Shown here: positions 43,720 to 52,842 of the stretch, in pieces
Layout: each line of letters starts with the position of its first letter
Position numbering within the stretch: position 1 is the first letter of the stretch
Origin: Vibrio barjaei
Lineage (GTDB): Bacteria > Pseudomonadota > Gammaproteobacteria > Enterobacterales > Vibrionaceae
Length of the DNA stretch: 64,000 nucleotides
Direction of reading: 5' to 3'
Assembly (NCBI RefSeq): GCF_001639065.2
Contig: NZ_LQXO02000029.1
Span: forward strand, 1-64,000
Notes under the pieces: model-generated
Told to the model about the DNA's origin: nothing
Seen by the model: only the letters and a program-made list of their open reading frames with translations
Databases searched by the model: none
Program-made: the position numbers and the translations under genes

Positions 43720-44841
43720 ATGAGAGATTTGATTGTATTTGGAGAAGATTATGGTGCTCTGCCTTCTAGCACTCAGCATCTCGTCAAGCGCCTTGCCAGT
43801 CAACGGAAAGTACTCTGGATAAATTCTATTGGTTTACGTCAACCCAAGTTCACTAAACACGATGCAGCACGTGCACTAAATAAGCTACTTCGACGTGATA
43901 AGTCCAAGCAGCTGAAACTCGAGTTCGAACCAGTGCCGGAGACTATCACTATTGTAAACTTGATGACGATTCCAGCGCCTCGATCAACGTGGTCTAGAAA
44001 ACTGGCGGCAGCCTTGATGGAGTCACAATTGGTTCCCATTATTCAAAAACTAAAACTCAAAAATCCCATTATTTGGAGTTCATTACCCACCGCTGCTGAC
44101 ATCTGCCAACGTTTGGGGAATCTACCCGTAGTCTACTACTGCGGTGACGATTTTGGAGCACTCGCAGGTGTTGATCACGACACGGTATTACAGCATGAAC
44201 GTCAACTGGTTCAAGAGGCAGATATGGTCATTACGGCAAGCGAAAAACTTCTGCGAAAATTCCCAGAAAGGAAAGCTCGCTTGCTCACTCATGGTGTGGA
44301 TTGTCAGCGCTTCTCCCAGCCTACCAAGCGTGCCAATGACTTACCAAACAGAGGACGTCCAATTGCTGGCTTCTATGGCAGTCTTTCTAATTGGCTAGAT
44401 TATGAGCTCCTTAATCAGGTGATAGGTGCAATGCCGCATTGGGATTTCGTATTCATTGGTCAACTAGAACTAGAACAGTTTCCAATTGTACAGGCCGACA
44501 ACGTCTTCTATTTGGGGCCCAAACCTCATGCACAACTCGCAAGTTACAGCCAGCATTGGACCGTCAGTCTGCTGCCATTCGTCTTAAATGCACAAATTAG
44601 TGCGTGCAACCCTCTTAAGTTGAAAGAGTATTTAGCGGCAAGAAGACCGGTTATTACTACCGAATTCCCAGCACTTGAGCCTTACCGTGAGCATGTCATC
44701 GTGATTCAAAATGTTGGTGAAATGATAAAAGCGCTTGAGTCAGCGGCAAAGCAATCGACTAAGCTCCCTGCAGGCCTAGTCGATAGCGAGAGCTGGGAGC
44801 AAAGAGCTCAAGTACTAGAGCGCTATTTGGAGGCCTTATGA
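43720..44841 (+). CDS. sypN: glycosyltransferase SypN
   Basis: A 373-aa GT-B glycosyltransferase with YYCGDDFGALAGVDH near residues 145-159, GFYGSLSNWLDYEL (start of the nucleotide-sugar half) and NPLKLKEYLAARRPVITT (acceptor helix near 305). The type resembles teichuronate/TuaH-like transferases. It ends ATGA, overlapping sypO by four bases, so the two are coupled. Confidence 0.85.
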   Translation: MRDLIVFGEDYGALPSSTQHLVKRLASQRKVLWINSIGLRQPKFTKHDAARALNKLLRRDKSKQLKLEFEPVPETITIVNLMTIPAPRSTWSRKLAAALMESQLVPIIQKLKLKNPIIWSSLPTAADICQRLGNLPVVYYCGDDFGALAGVDHDTVLQHERQLVQEADMVITASEKLLRKFPERKARLLTHGVDCQRFSQPTKRANDLPNRGRPIAGFYGSLSNWLDYELLNQVIGAMPHWDFVFIGQLELEQFPIVQADNVFYLGPKPHAQLASYSQHWTVSLLPFVLNAQISACNPLKLKEYLAARRPVITTEFPALEPYREHVIVIQNVGEMIKALESAAKQSTKLPAGLVDSESWEQRAQVLERYLEAL

Positions 44842-46268
44842 GTGAGCTAAAGCTGAGGCTTTTAGCTATCCTAACCGCAGCCTGGAGGCGTCGTTATGCG
44901 ATAGTAATGCCAATCTTGATCATGCCTTTTATCGCTTACGCTATTGGCGTCTTGACTCCTCTGAAATATAAATCGCATACCAGTATGCTGATTCAAGAAA
45001 CCGCCAAAATGAATCCGTTCCTTGAAGACATTGCAGTCTCTACCATGCTCAAAGATCGTCTGTCAGCACTCAAAACTCTCCTCAACAGCCGCCACGTGTT
45101 GCTGTCGGTTGCGAGCGACTTAAACCTAATTAATGATTCAATGACCGCATCTCAAAAAGACCAAATCATTGCTGAGCTTTCTGCCAGCCTAACCGTTAAT
45201 CAATTAGGTAAAGACTTCATAAAGATTGAATATAGCTCATCCTCTCCAGAGGGCATGAAGGCGCTGCTAGAATCGGTAAGTGTACACTTTGTCGAAGAAC
45301 TTTTGGCACCTGAACGCTCATCCATCAGAGATTCCAGTGAATTTTTAGCTATCCATATTAAGAAACGCAAACAAGAGCTAGAAAACGCCGAACAAGCGTT
45401 AGCCGATTACTACAACCAACACTCTTCAGCGACGCCGGAAATGCAAAATGAGAACCTAAGCCGACTCGCCTCCCTTAAACAAACTTTGGCAGAAAAACAA
45501 GCCGAGCTGTCTGGCGTAGAACAAAGCCTAGGCTCGCTTGATCAGCAACTCTCTAAAACCAACCCAATAGTCGGCAAACTGGAAGAGCAGATCATTGAAA
45601 CTCGAAGCGCGTTAACCTTACTCAAAGCAAAATACACTGATACCCACAGTGCCGTGCAGGCCAAACTCAGAGAACTTAGCAGGCTAGAGAAAGAGCGCAA
45701 CCAATTACTTAAGTCTGAGCAACCGGAACTCAACAGTGACCAACTGTGGGATATTGCCAGCGTGACTTCAGCGAGCGATGTAGGTGATATTCAGCCGCTT
45801 CTAATTACCCAGCTCCATAGTCTCCAGCTTGTTCGAGGTCGATACGAATCACTCAAGCAGGAAACTAATAGCCTGCAGTCTATGATCGATGAGCTCACTG
45901 TCAACGCCCAAAGTTACGGTAGTACAGCCAAGCAATTATTGAAGCTGCAACGCGATGTCAGTCTAAAAAGACAACTCTACGATGAACTAGTGGAACGTTA
46001 CGAAATGGCACAATTGACCGGTTCATTAGGTGTGTTTGAGCAAAATAAACGGGTCAAAATTATCGACCTCCCTTACACGCCAAGTTCACCAACGAATTTC
46101 ACGCCAACCGTATTTGCGGCTGTTGGAGTTATCGCTGGACTTGTTCTGGGCATAGGTATGGCAATTCTTCTTGAGCTATTTGACACAACTATACGCCGTA
46201 GGGAGCAACTCACTCAAATATCCGGTGTACCTTTGATTACTGCAATTCCTAAGATTGCTGCCGAATGA
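44838..46268 (+). CDS. sypO: chain-length determinant (Wzz-like) protein SypO
   Basis: A 476-aa polysaccharide co-polymerase. It has a membrane segment near residues 20-40, a large periplasmic coiled-coil domain (about 165-380; EQALADYYNQ, RLEKERNQLL) and a second membrane segment near 435-455. There is no fused kinase domain, so it is of the PCP-2b type, and the separate SypD would be its cytoplasmic partner. The start is the ATGA overlap with sypN. Confidence 0.88.
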   Translation: MSELKLRLLAILTAAWRRRYAIVMPILIMPFIAYAIGVLTPLKYKSHTSMLIQETAKMNPFLEDIAVSTMLKDRLSALKTLLNSRHVLLSVASDLNLINDSMTASQKDQIIAELSASLTVNQLGKDFIKIEYSSSSPEGMKALLESVSVHFVEELLAPERSSIRDSSEFLAIHIKKRKQELENAEQALADYYNQHSSATPEMQNENLSRLASLKQTLAEKQAELSGVEQSLGSLDQQLSKTNPIVGKLEEQIIETRSALTLLKAKYTDTHSAVQAKLRELSRLEKERNQLLKSEQPELNSDQLWDIASVTSASDVGDIQPLLITQLHSLQLVRGRYESLKQETNSLQSMIDELTVNAQSYGSTAKQLLKLQRDVSLKRQLYDELVERYEMAQLTGSLGVFEQNKRVKIIDLPYTPSSPTNFTPTVFAAVGVIAGLVLGIGMAILLELFDTTIRRREQLTQISGVPLITAIPKIAAE

Positions 46269-46343
46269 TATTCAGAATGAATGTCATATCGGGAAAGCCA
46301 TCTATTTTGAACTTAACTACATGTTTTTATTTACTTATTAATT

Positions 46344-46359
46344 TGGCATAACCCGTGCA
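46344..46359 (+). promoter_or_regulatory. sigma-54 promoter of sypP
   Basis: TGGCAT-AACCC-GTGCA has GG at 46345-46346 and GC at 46357-46358, 10 bp apart. The start point would be near 46370. A degenerate enhancer-like core (TCAGAA, 46272-46277) lies 68 bp before the GG, one base off the TGAGAA found at the other promoters. Confidence 0.78.
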
Positions 46360-46400
46360 ATGTTAGACTAACAATGCAACGCCTATGCAAGGAGCAAATC

Positions 46401-47516
46401 ATGGCAAGCTCACCTCTTATTCCAAAGCACAACTCTGGTACCACATACAAAGTCGTACACGTTGTTCAACACCTCGCTCCCGGAGGACTTGAAACCATGG
46501 TTCTTGAGCTGCTTAAACAAGCGAAAGACGATGAAAGAGTATTTATCATCAGTTTGGAAGGGGAACTTGAACAAGCCATCAAACACTGGCCACAACTTAT
46601 CAAATATCGTTCACACCTGTTCTTTCTTGGCAAAAAGCCAGGTTCTCAAGTTACGCTGCTTCGAGTGATGTATCGACTCCTTAAGGTACTAAAGCCTCAA
46701 GTTGTCCATACTCATCATATTGGCCCTCTAATCTATGGTGGTATTGCCGCACGACTCAGTCGAGTCCCAGCACGAATCCATACCGAGCACGATATGTGGC
46801 ACTTAACCGATGCAAAACGTCAAAAGGTAGAAAACCTCGCACTCAAACTCGTTAACCCAATATTAGTCGCTGATGCACAAAAAGTTCAGCAGCAGCTTTC
46901 TCAACTTTTCCCTTATACCACACCGACAGTGATTAAAAATGGAGTGGATTGTAACCGATTCGTACCTGCGAATCAGGCTGGAGCAAGGCGTATCCTTGGT
47001 TTACCGGCCAAAGTGACCCTCATTGGCACGGCTGGTCGTTTAGAACCTGTTAAAGCACAAGCGACTTTGATCAAGGCCGTTGCACGACTTTCGAACGATA
47101 TCCACCTTACTATTGCAGGTATTGGTTCCCTTGAACAAGAGCTCAAAGACCTTGCCACAGCATTAAAAGTTGGAAACAGGGTCCACTTCCTGGGATTAGT
47201 AAACGATATGCCTTCATTTTACCAATCGCTTGATCTGTTCTGTCTTCCTTCAGTGTGTGAGGGATTTCCACTTTCGCCACTTGAAGCACAAGCATGCAAC
47301 ATTCCAGTGGTGGTTACGGATGTTGGTGCAGCAAAGGAAACTCTCTGCCCTTTATCTGGTGTTACAACGAAATCAAATCGAGTTTTTTCATTAGTCCAAG
47401 CTCTAGAGAACGCGTTGAAGACACGTCACCTATTCTGTCCACGAGACTTTGTTGTCGAGAATAATGATGTACGTTCAATGAGTGAAGCCTATCGAAGTCT
47501 AGTGTTCAAGGCTTAG
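46401..47516 (+). CDS. sypP: glycosyltransferase family 4, SypP
   Basis: A 371-aa GT4 glycosyltransferase with VVQHLAPGGLETMVLELL in the acceptor domain, IGTAGRLEPVKAQ at the nucleotide-sugar domain and CEGFPLSPLEAQACNIPVV as the ExxxxxE motif. An in-frame ATG at 46374 would be only about 4 nt after the predicted start point, with no ribosome site. ATG 46401 (MASSPLIPK) has AGGAG 7 nt upstream and was chosen. Confidence 0.9.
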   Translation: MASSPLIPKHNSGTTYKVVHVVQHLAPGGLETMVLELLKQAKDDERVFIISLEGELEQAIKHWPQLIKYRSHLFFLGKKPGSQVTLLRVMYRLLKVLKPQVVHTHHIGPLIYGGIAARLSRVPARIHTEHDMWHLTDAKRQKVENLALKLVNPILVADAQKVQQQLSQLFPYTTPTVIKNGVDCNRFVPANQAGARRILGLPAKVTLIGTAGRLEPVKAQATLIKAVARLSNDIHLTIAGIGSLEQELKDLATALKVGNRVHFLGLVNDMPSFYQSLDLFCLPSVCEGFPLSPLEAQACNIPVVVTDVGAAKETLCPLSGVTTKSNRVFSLVQALENALKTRHLFCPRDFVVENNDVRSMSEAYRSLVFKA

Positions 47517-47554
47517 CACTGGCTAGTCGAGATTAATTATAGAGAGGACATAAT

Positions 47555-48742
47555 ATGGAAGTAGTATTGATTGGAATATTCATTCTAAGCGCATCCTTCA
47601 TAGTGTATCACCATGCTGGATATCCCGTGATTCTCCGTTGGTGGGCTAGCCAACACCCGATAGTCACGAGTGGCGCCATTCCAAGAGGCTATCGTAGCGC
47701 TCGCAGAGATCGTGCACTACCTACGGTTACCATTATCATTCCTGCCTATAATGAAGAGCAGTGGATAGCGGATAAAATCAGAAATTGCGCATCGTTAGAC
47801 TATCCAAAAGATAAGCTAAATATCGTGATTATTGACGATGGTAGTGAGGACAATACTCTTCACATAGCTGAATCAACAATACAAGAGGCCATATGCGCGG
47901 ATACCCATTTTGAAATTATCAATCAGCAAGATAATATTGGGAAAGTTGCCATCCTCAACCAGTACATTCCGAAAATCAACAGTGATATCACTTGCATTTC
48001 AGATGTTTCAGCAATTATCTCCGTAGATGCCCTTCTAATTGCCAGTGAATTTTTCAAAGACCAGAACATCGGTGTCGTAAACTCAACCTATCAGCTGCTC
48101 CATGCCAGTCAAACCGGAGAGTCAGACTACTGGCAATATCAAAACAACATCAAATATCGTGAATCCACGATGGGGTCTACTATTGGTGCACATGGGGCGC
48201 TGTATTTCATTCGAACACCGCTATTTGAATTATTACCGGGCAATACAATCAACGATGATTTCATCATTCCTATGAGGATTGTTCGCCAACACTATCAAGC
48301 GGCCTACGCACCGAATATGAATGCCATCGAGCAAGAACCTACTGAATCAGTACAAGACTTTCAACGACGATTACGAATCTCAGCTGGTAACATGCAGCAG
48401 GTCATCATGTTGTTTGATCTATTCTCACCGCAATATGGCAGCACTGCATTCACCTTTTTTTCGGGCAAAGGACTACGCCTATTTACACCATACTTAATGA
48501 TTGCATGCTTGTTTTCATCACTTTGGTTGGCGCAAACAAACGCTATCTTCTTGGTACTGCTTTATTCGCAGTTGGCCGTTTACGTTATTGCCGCGATAGC
48601 AAACTACTTCCCACAACTTCAAAAGCTGCGACTCATTCGTTTAATTACATACTTAATCGTTGGTCACACCGCTAACTTGATTGGTGGGCTTCGTTACTTA
48701 TTTGGATTTGAAAATGGAAAATGGCAGCGTCTCGCGCGCTAG
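47555..48742 (+). CDS. sypQ: glycosyltransferase family 2, SypQ
   Basis: A 395-aa membrane-bound GT2 with an N-terminal membrane segment, the catalytic series TIIIPAYNEE, VIIDDGSEDN, CISDVSA, INDDFIIP and QRRLRISAGNMQQ, and two to three C-terminal membrane segments (about 310-385). This layout is like processive synthases such as PgaC, but here a dedicated polymerase (SypL) is present. The start has AGAGGA upstream. It is followed by sypR after 10 bp. Confidence 0.9.
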   Translation: MEVVLIGIFILSASFIVYHHAGYPVILRWWASQHPIVTSGAIPRGYRSARRDRALPTVTIIIPAYNEEQWIADKIRNCASLDYPKDKLNIVIIDDGSEDNTLHIAESTIQEAICADTHFEIINQQDNIGKVAILNQYIPKINSDITCISDVSAIISVDALLIASEFFKDQNIGVVNSTYQLLHASQTGESDYWQYQNNIKYRESTMGSTIGAHGALYFIRTPLFELLPGNTINDDFIIPMRIVRQHYQAAYAPNMNAIEQEPTESVQDFQRRLRISAGNMQQVIMLFDLFSPQYGSTAFTFFSGKGLRLFTPYLMIACLFSSLWLAQTNAIFLVLLYSQLAVYVIAAIANYFPQLQKLRLIRLITYLIVGHTANLIGGLRYLFGFENGKWQRLAR

Positions 48743-48752
48743 GAGGATAATT

Positions 48753-49388
48753 ATGACTAACTATGAGAGACGCTCAATACACTTCTCAAAACGAATTTTC
48801 GATATCGTAGGTGCTAGCGTTGGCATGATCATACTGGCAATCACTTTTGTACCTGTGGCGCTAGCGATTAAGTTTACCTCGAGAGGACCCGTATTTTATA
48901 AGCAGCTCAGAGTAGGAAAATGGACTCCTGAAAAAATGGATTTCATTCATGTACTTAAGTATCGGTCCATGTATGTGGATGCCGAATCCCACTCAGGTGC
49001 AACATGGGCGACAGAAGACGACCCGCGAATCACACCGGTAGGCCGCTTTCTTCGCAAAACTCGACTCGATGAACTCCCGCAGTTTATTAATGTACTCAAA
49101 GGAGACATGTCGCTCATAGGACCAAGACCAGAACGCCCTGACTTCTATAACAAGCTTGAGAATGACATTCCGTTCTTTGTGGAACGTACTTACGACGTAC
49201 TACCCGGTATCACTGGACTAGCACAAGTTAATCAAGGTTATGATACATGCATTGAAGATGTGAGAAGTAAAGTTGGTTACGACCACAGTTACGCTTTATC
49301 ACTGTCGTCATTTAAAACTTGGCTATCCACTGACATTCATATTGTCTTTAAAACTCTAAAGATCATGGTTGATGGACGTGGAAGATAA
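48753..49388 (+). CDS. sypR: initiating sugar transferase SypR
   Basis: A 211-aa polyprenyl-phosphate hexose-1-phosphate transferase of the bacterial sugar transferase (WbaP/PglC) type, small form. It has one re-entrant N-terminal membrane segment (about 20-42), the KYRSMYVDAE motif, TRLDELPQFINVLKGDMSLI with the catalytic Asp-Glu pair, and GPRPERP. It would start repeat-unit assembly on undecaprenyl phosphate. A perfect AGGAGG lies 6 nt before ATG 48753, so the longer frame from 48681 was rejected. It is the last gene of the locus. Confidence 0.93.
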   Translation: MTNYERRSIHFSKRIFDIVGASVGMIILAITFVPVALAIKFTSRGPVFYKQLRVGKWTPEKMDFIHVLKYRSMYVDAESHSGATWATEDDPRITPVGRFLRKTRLDELPQFINVLKGDMSLIGPRPERPDFYNKLENDIPFFVERTYDVLPGITGLAQVNQGYDTCIEDVRSKVGYDHSYALSLSSFKTWLSTDIHIVFKTLKIMVDGRGR

Positions 49389-49403
49389 ATCTGAGACACA
49401 AAG

Positions 49404-49433
49404 AAAAGTCCAGCCTAATGGCTGGACTTTTTC
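49404..49433. terminator. bidirectional terminator between syp and arn
   Basis: AAGTCCAGCC and GGCTGGACTT form a perfect 10-bp stem with loop TAAT and T-runs on both sides. It ends the syp transcript; on the other strand the arnF stop codon (49415-49417) lies inside the hairpin. Confidence 0.92.
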
Positions 49434-49840
49434 GCGGTAAAGATAAAGGTCAGCCCTAGGAGGATAAAACCGATACCAGACAACTTCACCCAACTAAATG
49501 CTTCATTGAGCCAAGGTAAAGTAACTGCTAGCAAGTAGACAATCACATAGCTCAAGCTGAGCAAAGGATATGCGACCCCTAGTGGCAAATGCTTTAAAGC
49601 CATTACCCAGCACGCCATAGACAGTGCATAGCAACCTAGGCCGATGCCAACACCCATTAAAGCTGGCCACACATGCAATAGCAGTTCGACCAGTTGAGCT
49701 TGTTCAAATAAAGCTACAATGCTGTCCCATTGCGATGCAAGTCCTCCCATTCCCCATTTCATGGAGAGCTGAGCTGTAGATATGAGCAGGACACTCACTA
49801 GTGCAATTGGCAAGCCGGCTTTAAGATCTTTCGCTACCAT
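49415..49840 (-). CDS. arnF: undecaprenyl-phosphate-alpha-L-Ara4N flippase subunit ArnF
   Basis: A 141-aa EmrE-like protein with four membrane segments that, with ArnE, moves undecaprenyl-phosphate-aminoarabinose to the periplasmic face. The frame extends to 49897, but ATG 49840 (MVAKDLKAG) overlaps the arnE stop (TAATG) and gives a normal four-segment protein. Last gene of arnBCADTEF; its stop lies in the terminator stem. Confidence 0.88.
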   Translation of the reverse strand: MVAKDLKAGLPIALVSVLLISTAQLSMKWGMGGLASQWDSIVALFEQAQLVELLLHVWPALMGVGIGLGCYALSMACWVMALKHLPLGVAYPLLSLSYVIVYLLAVTLPWLNEAFSWVKLSGIGFILLGLTFIFTAKKSSH

Positions 49841-50187
49841 TAACCAGCTCCTCCAATAATGCCAACGCCAATCATTATGCACATTACACCAAGCCATTGC
49901 TTGGGCAGAATGACTTCGCCAAAGGCAAATTTAGATACCAATAACATGATAACGAAGTTAACGCTTAGTAACGGATAAGCAACTGATACATCCCACTGAC
50001 TCAGTACACCCAACCAAGTTAGGGCACTGGTCCCCAAGAAGACAATTCCAAGGATCATAGGAAAGCTCAATAGCTTCCCTACTGCAGGCAGCTGTGGATT
50101 TTCTTCAAAATATATAGCGGCTCTCTTTTGCCAATATTGGCTAAGCGAGCTTGCAACAACTGAGAGTACAAACAGCAGAACTGTCAT
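49840..50187 (-). CDS. arnE: undecaprenyl-phosphate-alpha-L-Ara4N flippase subunit ArnE
   Basis: A 115-aa small multidrug resistance-like protein with four membrane segments (for example [20 protein letters not shown]). It pairs with ArnF as the predicted flippase for the aminoarabinose carrier. Start and stop each overlap the neighbouring genes by one base (TAATG), so translation is tightly coupled in arnT-arnE-arnF. Confidence 0.9.
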   Translation of the reverse strand: MTVLLFVLSVVASSLSQYWQKRAAIYFEENPQLPAVGKLLSFPMILGIVFLGTSALTWLGVLSQWDVSVAYPLLSVNFVIMLLVSKFAFGEVILPKQWLGVMCIMIGVGIIGGAG

Positions 50188-51839
50188 TACTGGGCATCTT
50201 TTTGATTAAAGATCAGCGCATGATAACGACCACGGTCAACGTGATCATCAGGCTTAGGAAAACCTTCTGGCAACGGTGGTAGATCTCTAAAATGCAGCAA
50301 CACTGGACTCGTCAACTGTTTCTCTTTGATAAAGTCATCTAGCTGATCCCACTCAATGTAGCGATGCTTCGAGTCCTCATATTTCAGACCGTAATCCACT
50401 TCACCCATAGACTTGGTAAGATAGACATCACTGCGCTTCAAGTACCAGTTTAAAGCTGACATTGTGTCCGGATAGTCCGCAATAAGAACCATATCATCGG
50501 TAACTTTTGGTGCTAATTGCTCCATGAAACGCGCTGGCATTTTAGAGTCAATGGTCGTATTTGGAAGCACAGTGGAGAACAAAGCGAAAAGAGCCAGTGG
50601 TGATACCATATACGCGGCAAACTTGTGCTCGAACGCTTTGGCTTTAGCTGCATAGAAAGCACAGGTAGCCCAAAATCCTAGTATGAACAACGCAATCCAA
50701 GGACGATAAGATTCAGAATCATCCAAAGGTAGCTTACCCATAAAGAACATCACCATTAGTGTGATAGCGACCGTCGCAAAGAATAGGCCATTAATAATCG
50801 AACCTATTGTTAGGCCTTTCGCTTTACTGTTATAGGCTTTGATAATGCCATGGGTCAATAGAATCGCAATTGGAGCCATGCAAGGTAAGATATACGTCGC
50901 CAGTTTTCCACTTGCATAGGAGAACAGCAAAAATGGCATTACCGCCCAGAGAATCGAGTAACGAATAAGTGGCTTTGAAAACTCACCCTTTAACTGAACA
51001 AGAGCAGACGGTGCCCAAAATACCCAAGGTAAAGTGCCTAAGAATAGGAACGGCACATAATACCAAATCGGCGCAGCGTGCTGCGCATCTTCAGCAGAGA
51101 AACGATGGATATGTTCTTCCCAGAAGAAGTAATTCCAGTAATCCGGTTCAGCTGCATGTATAGCTAGAGACCATGGCAAACAAGTGATTAGCGCAACAAA
51201 CATTACCCACCAGCCCCATCTTAAAATCTCTAGGAACTGCTTTTGCATGATCATGTAAGGCACTACAACGATAACTGGTAAGGCAAGTGCTAAAAAGCCT
51301 TTAGTTAATACAGCACAACCACAGAAGAACCCTGCTAAGCCATAATGTAACCATCGCTGTTTGGTAGAGGTCGCTTCCGTTGCAAAATAGAAAGCGGCAT
51401 AACAAGCAGTAAGCCAGAATGCCAACATGCCATCGAGTACACTATAAGTACCGATTGCTGCCACCATAAACATGCTAAGAAACACACCTGCGGTTAGCCA
51501 ACCTTGACGGCGATCTGTCATTCTGCCAACGAGAGAGACTAAAAATAGTGCAGAACCAAACATAGCGAGTGCCGACGCAATTCTCACAGCAAAATTGGTA
51601 TCACCAAAAATAACTTGTGCAATGGCGTTAAACCAATAACCCATGATCGGCTTTTCGAAATAACGTAGGTCGTTAAAGGTGGGAACTATCCAGTTACCGG
51701 AAGCCACCATCTCGCGAGAGATCTCACCGTAGCGTAGCTCATCAGGTGACCACAGTGGGCGCAGATCAAGCGGTAGTATGTATAACGCAATAAAGAAAAG
51801 CGGTATCCACACCGCCCAGTTAATTCGTGATTGTTGCAT
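50187..51839 (-). CDS. arnT: lipid A 4-amino-4-deoxy-L-arabinose transferase ArnT
   Basis: A GT83 integral-membrane transferase (550 aa, family usual) that places aminoarabinose on lipid A phosphates at the periplasmic side of the inner membrane, lowering negative charge and so the binding of polymyxin and cationic peptides. Motifs include [12 protein letters not shown] near residues 35-46 (catalytic-site Asp and conserved Glu), [14 protein letters not shown], and about 12 membrane segments, with a C-terminal periplasmic domain from about 430. Its start is 88 bp after arnD, with a terminator-like hairpin between. Confidence 0.95.
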   Translation of the reverse strand: MQQSRINWAVWIPLFFIALYILPLDLRPLWSPDELRYGEISREMVASGNWIVPTFNDLRYFEKPIMGYWFNAIAQVIFGDTNFAVRIASALAMFGSALFLVSLVGRMTDRRQGWLTAGVFLSMFMVAAIGTYSVLDGMLAFWLTACYAAFYFATEATSTKQRWLHYGLAGFFCGCAVLTKGFLALALPVIVVVPYMIMQKQFLEILRWGWWVMFVALITCLPWSLAIHAAEPDYWNYFFWEEHIHRFSAEDAQHAAPIWYYVPFLFLGTLPWVFWAPSALVQLKGEFSKPLIRYSILWAVMPFLLFSYASGKLATYILPCMAPIAILLTHGIIKAYNSKAKGLTIGSIINGLFFATVAITLMVMFFMGKLPLDDSESYRPWIALFILGFWATCAFYAAKAKAFEHKFAAYMVSPLALFALFSTVLPNTTIDSKMPARFMEQLAPKVTDDMVLIADYPDTMSALNWYLKRSDVYLTKSMGEVDYGLKYEDSKHRYIEWDQLDDFIKEKQLTSPVLLHFRDLPPLPEGFPKPDDHVDRGRYHALIFNQKDAQ

Positions 51840-51853
51840 TCTTCATCCAATTG

Positions 51854-51880
51854 AATAAAAGCCCATGACATCATGGGCTT
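51854..51880 (-). terminator. terminator-like hairpin inside the arn operon
   Basis: On the minus strand AAGCCCATGA and TCATGGGCTT form a perfect 10-bp stem, followed by TTATTC after an A-T extension (TTTTATT). It lies between the arnD stop and the arnT start and would reduce transcription into arnTEF. Confidence 0.7.
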
Positions 51881-51927
51881 ATACTAGTTTCAAATCTACA
51901 AGGCATGGCATATAAGGCGTAAAGCAA

Positions 51928-52842
51928 CTACAGTCCCATGCGTTTAACAAATGACGCCTGGTGTGTTAGCCACCCTTCTCGCCCTTCCATTTCGATGTTT
52001 TTTATTGCATCACTTGGAAGTGGCGATTCTGCCCCTTCAAGCAGATCTATCATGGGTACGAATTCTATATTCTGTTGCTTAGCTCTGACAATCAAATCTT
52101 CAAACATTTCGGCACAAACAATACCTTCCACTTCCGCGTGGATTGTATAAACATTCAAACCATCACGTTTAATAAGCTTAAGAATAGCATCATTGTAGTT
52201 GCTGTTGTCGACACCGTCTTGCCCTACAAGCTCGTCGTAGGTAGGTAAGGTCACTGGGATTTGGGGTGCCATTCCTTCGCCTGGAGAGAAAATAGAATCG
52301 CCGCGGCAATCACTATTGTACTTAAATGGGAAGGCATCTTTCTCAATAAGCGTTTGATCAGTACAGCGCCAGCCAGCTACCGCACTACAAGGCAGATCAC
52401 TACCAGTAATATCCTTCAGCATGTTATAGCCTTTGGAAATCTCACTACGCAGCTCTTCAGGTGACATGGTATCGGTTTTCATCTGCCACTTGTGGTGATC
52501 CCAAGCATGCAAACCGATTTCATGACCAGCTTTATCAGCCGCCTCAATAATTGGACGAAGTTTTTTGCCAATCACGGGGCCTGGCCAGATAGTGCCACGA
52601 ATTAAAATATCGTAACCGTACAGACTAGCAGCCTTAGAGCGAAGCATCTTCTTCAGAAATGCAGGACGCAAAAGGCGCCATATATGGCGCCCCATGTTAT
52701 CAGGTCCAACAGTAAAGAAGAATGAAGCCTTCACTCCGTGCTTCTCGAAAATTTCGAGTAGCTTAGGTACACCAAGTTTGGTGCCTCTAAAAGTGTCTAC
52801 ATCGATACGAAGACCGACTTTAGTGACTTCATTCTGTTCCAT
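51928..52842 (-). CDS. arnD: 4-deoxy-4-formamido-L-arabinose-phosphoundecaprenol deformylase ArnD
   Basis: Removes the formyl group from the undecaprenyl-linked sugar, which makes the transfer pathway irreversible. The 304-aa NodB/polysaccharide-deacetylase fold enzyme has the metal-binding Asp in GLRIDVDTFRG (about 11-21), the His pair in HEIGLHAWDHH (about 129-139) and the general acid region AVAGWRCTDQ. Length is normal. Its ATG overlaps the arnA stop (TAATG). Confidence 0.95.
   Translation of the reverse strand: MEQNEVTKVGLRIDVDTFRGTKLGVPKLLEIFEKHGVKASFFFTVGPDNMGRHIWRLLRPAFLKKMLRSKAASLYGYDILIRGTIWPGPVIGKKLRPIIEAADKAGHEIGLHAWDHHKWQMKTDTMSPEELRSEISKGYNMLKDITGSDLPCSAVAGWRCTDQTLIEKDAFPFKYNSDCRGDSIFSPGEGMAPQIPVTLPTYDELVGQDGVDNSNYNDAILKLIKRDGLNVYTIHAEVEGIVCAEMFEDLIVRAKQQNIEFVPMIDLLEGAESPLPSDAIKNIEMEGREGWLTHQASFVKRMGL

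Noticed and set aside
48681..48752. 24-codon N-terminal extension of sypR into sypQ
   Set aside because: A perfect AGGAGG lies just before ATG 48753, and the extension reads from sypQ coding sequence in another frame.
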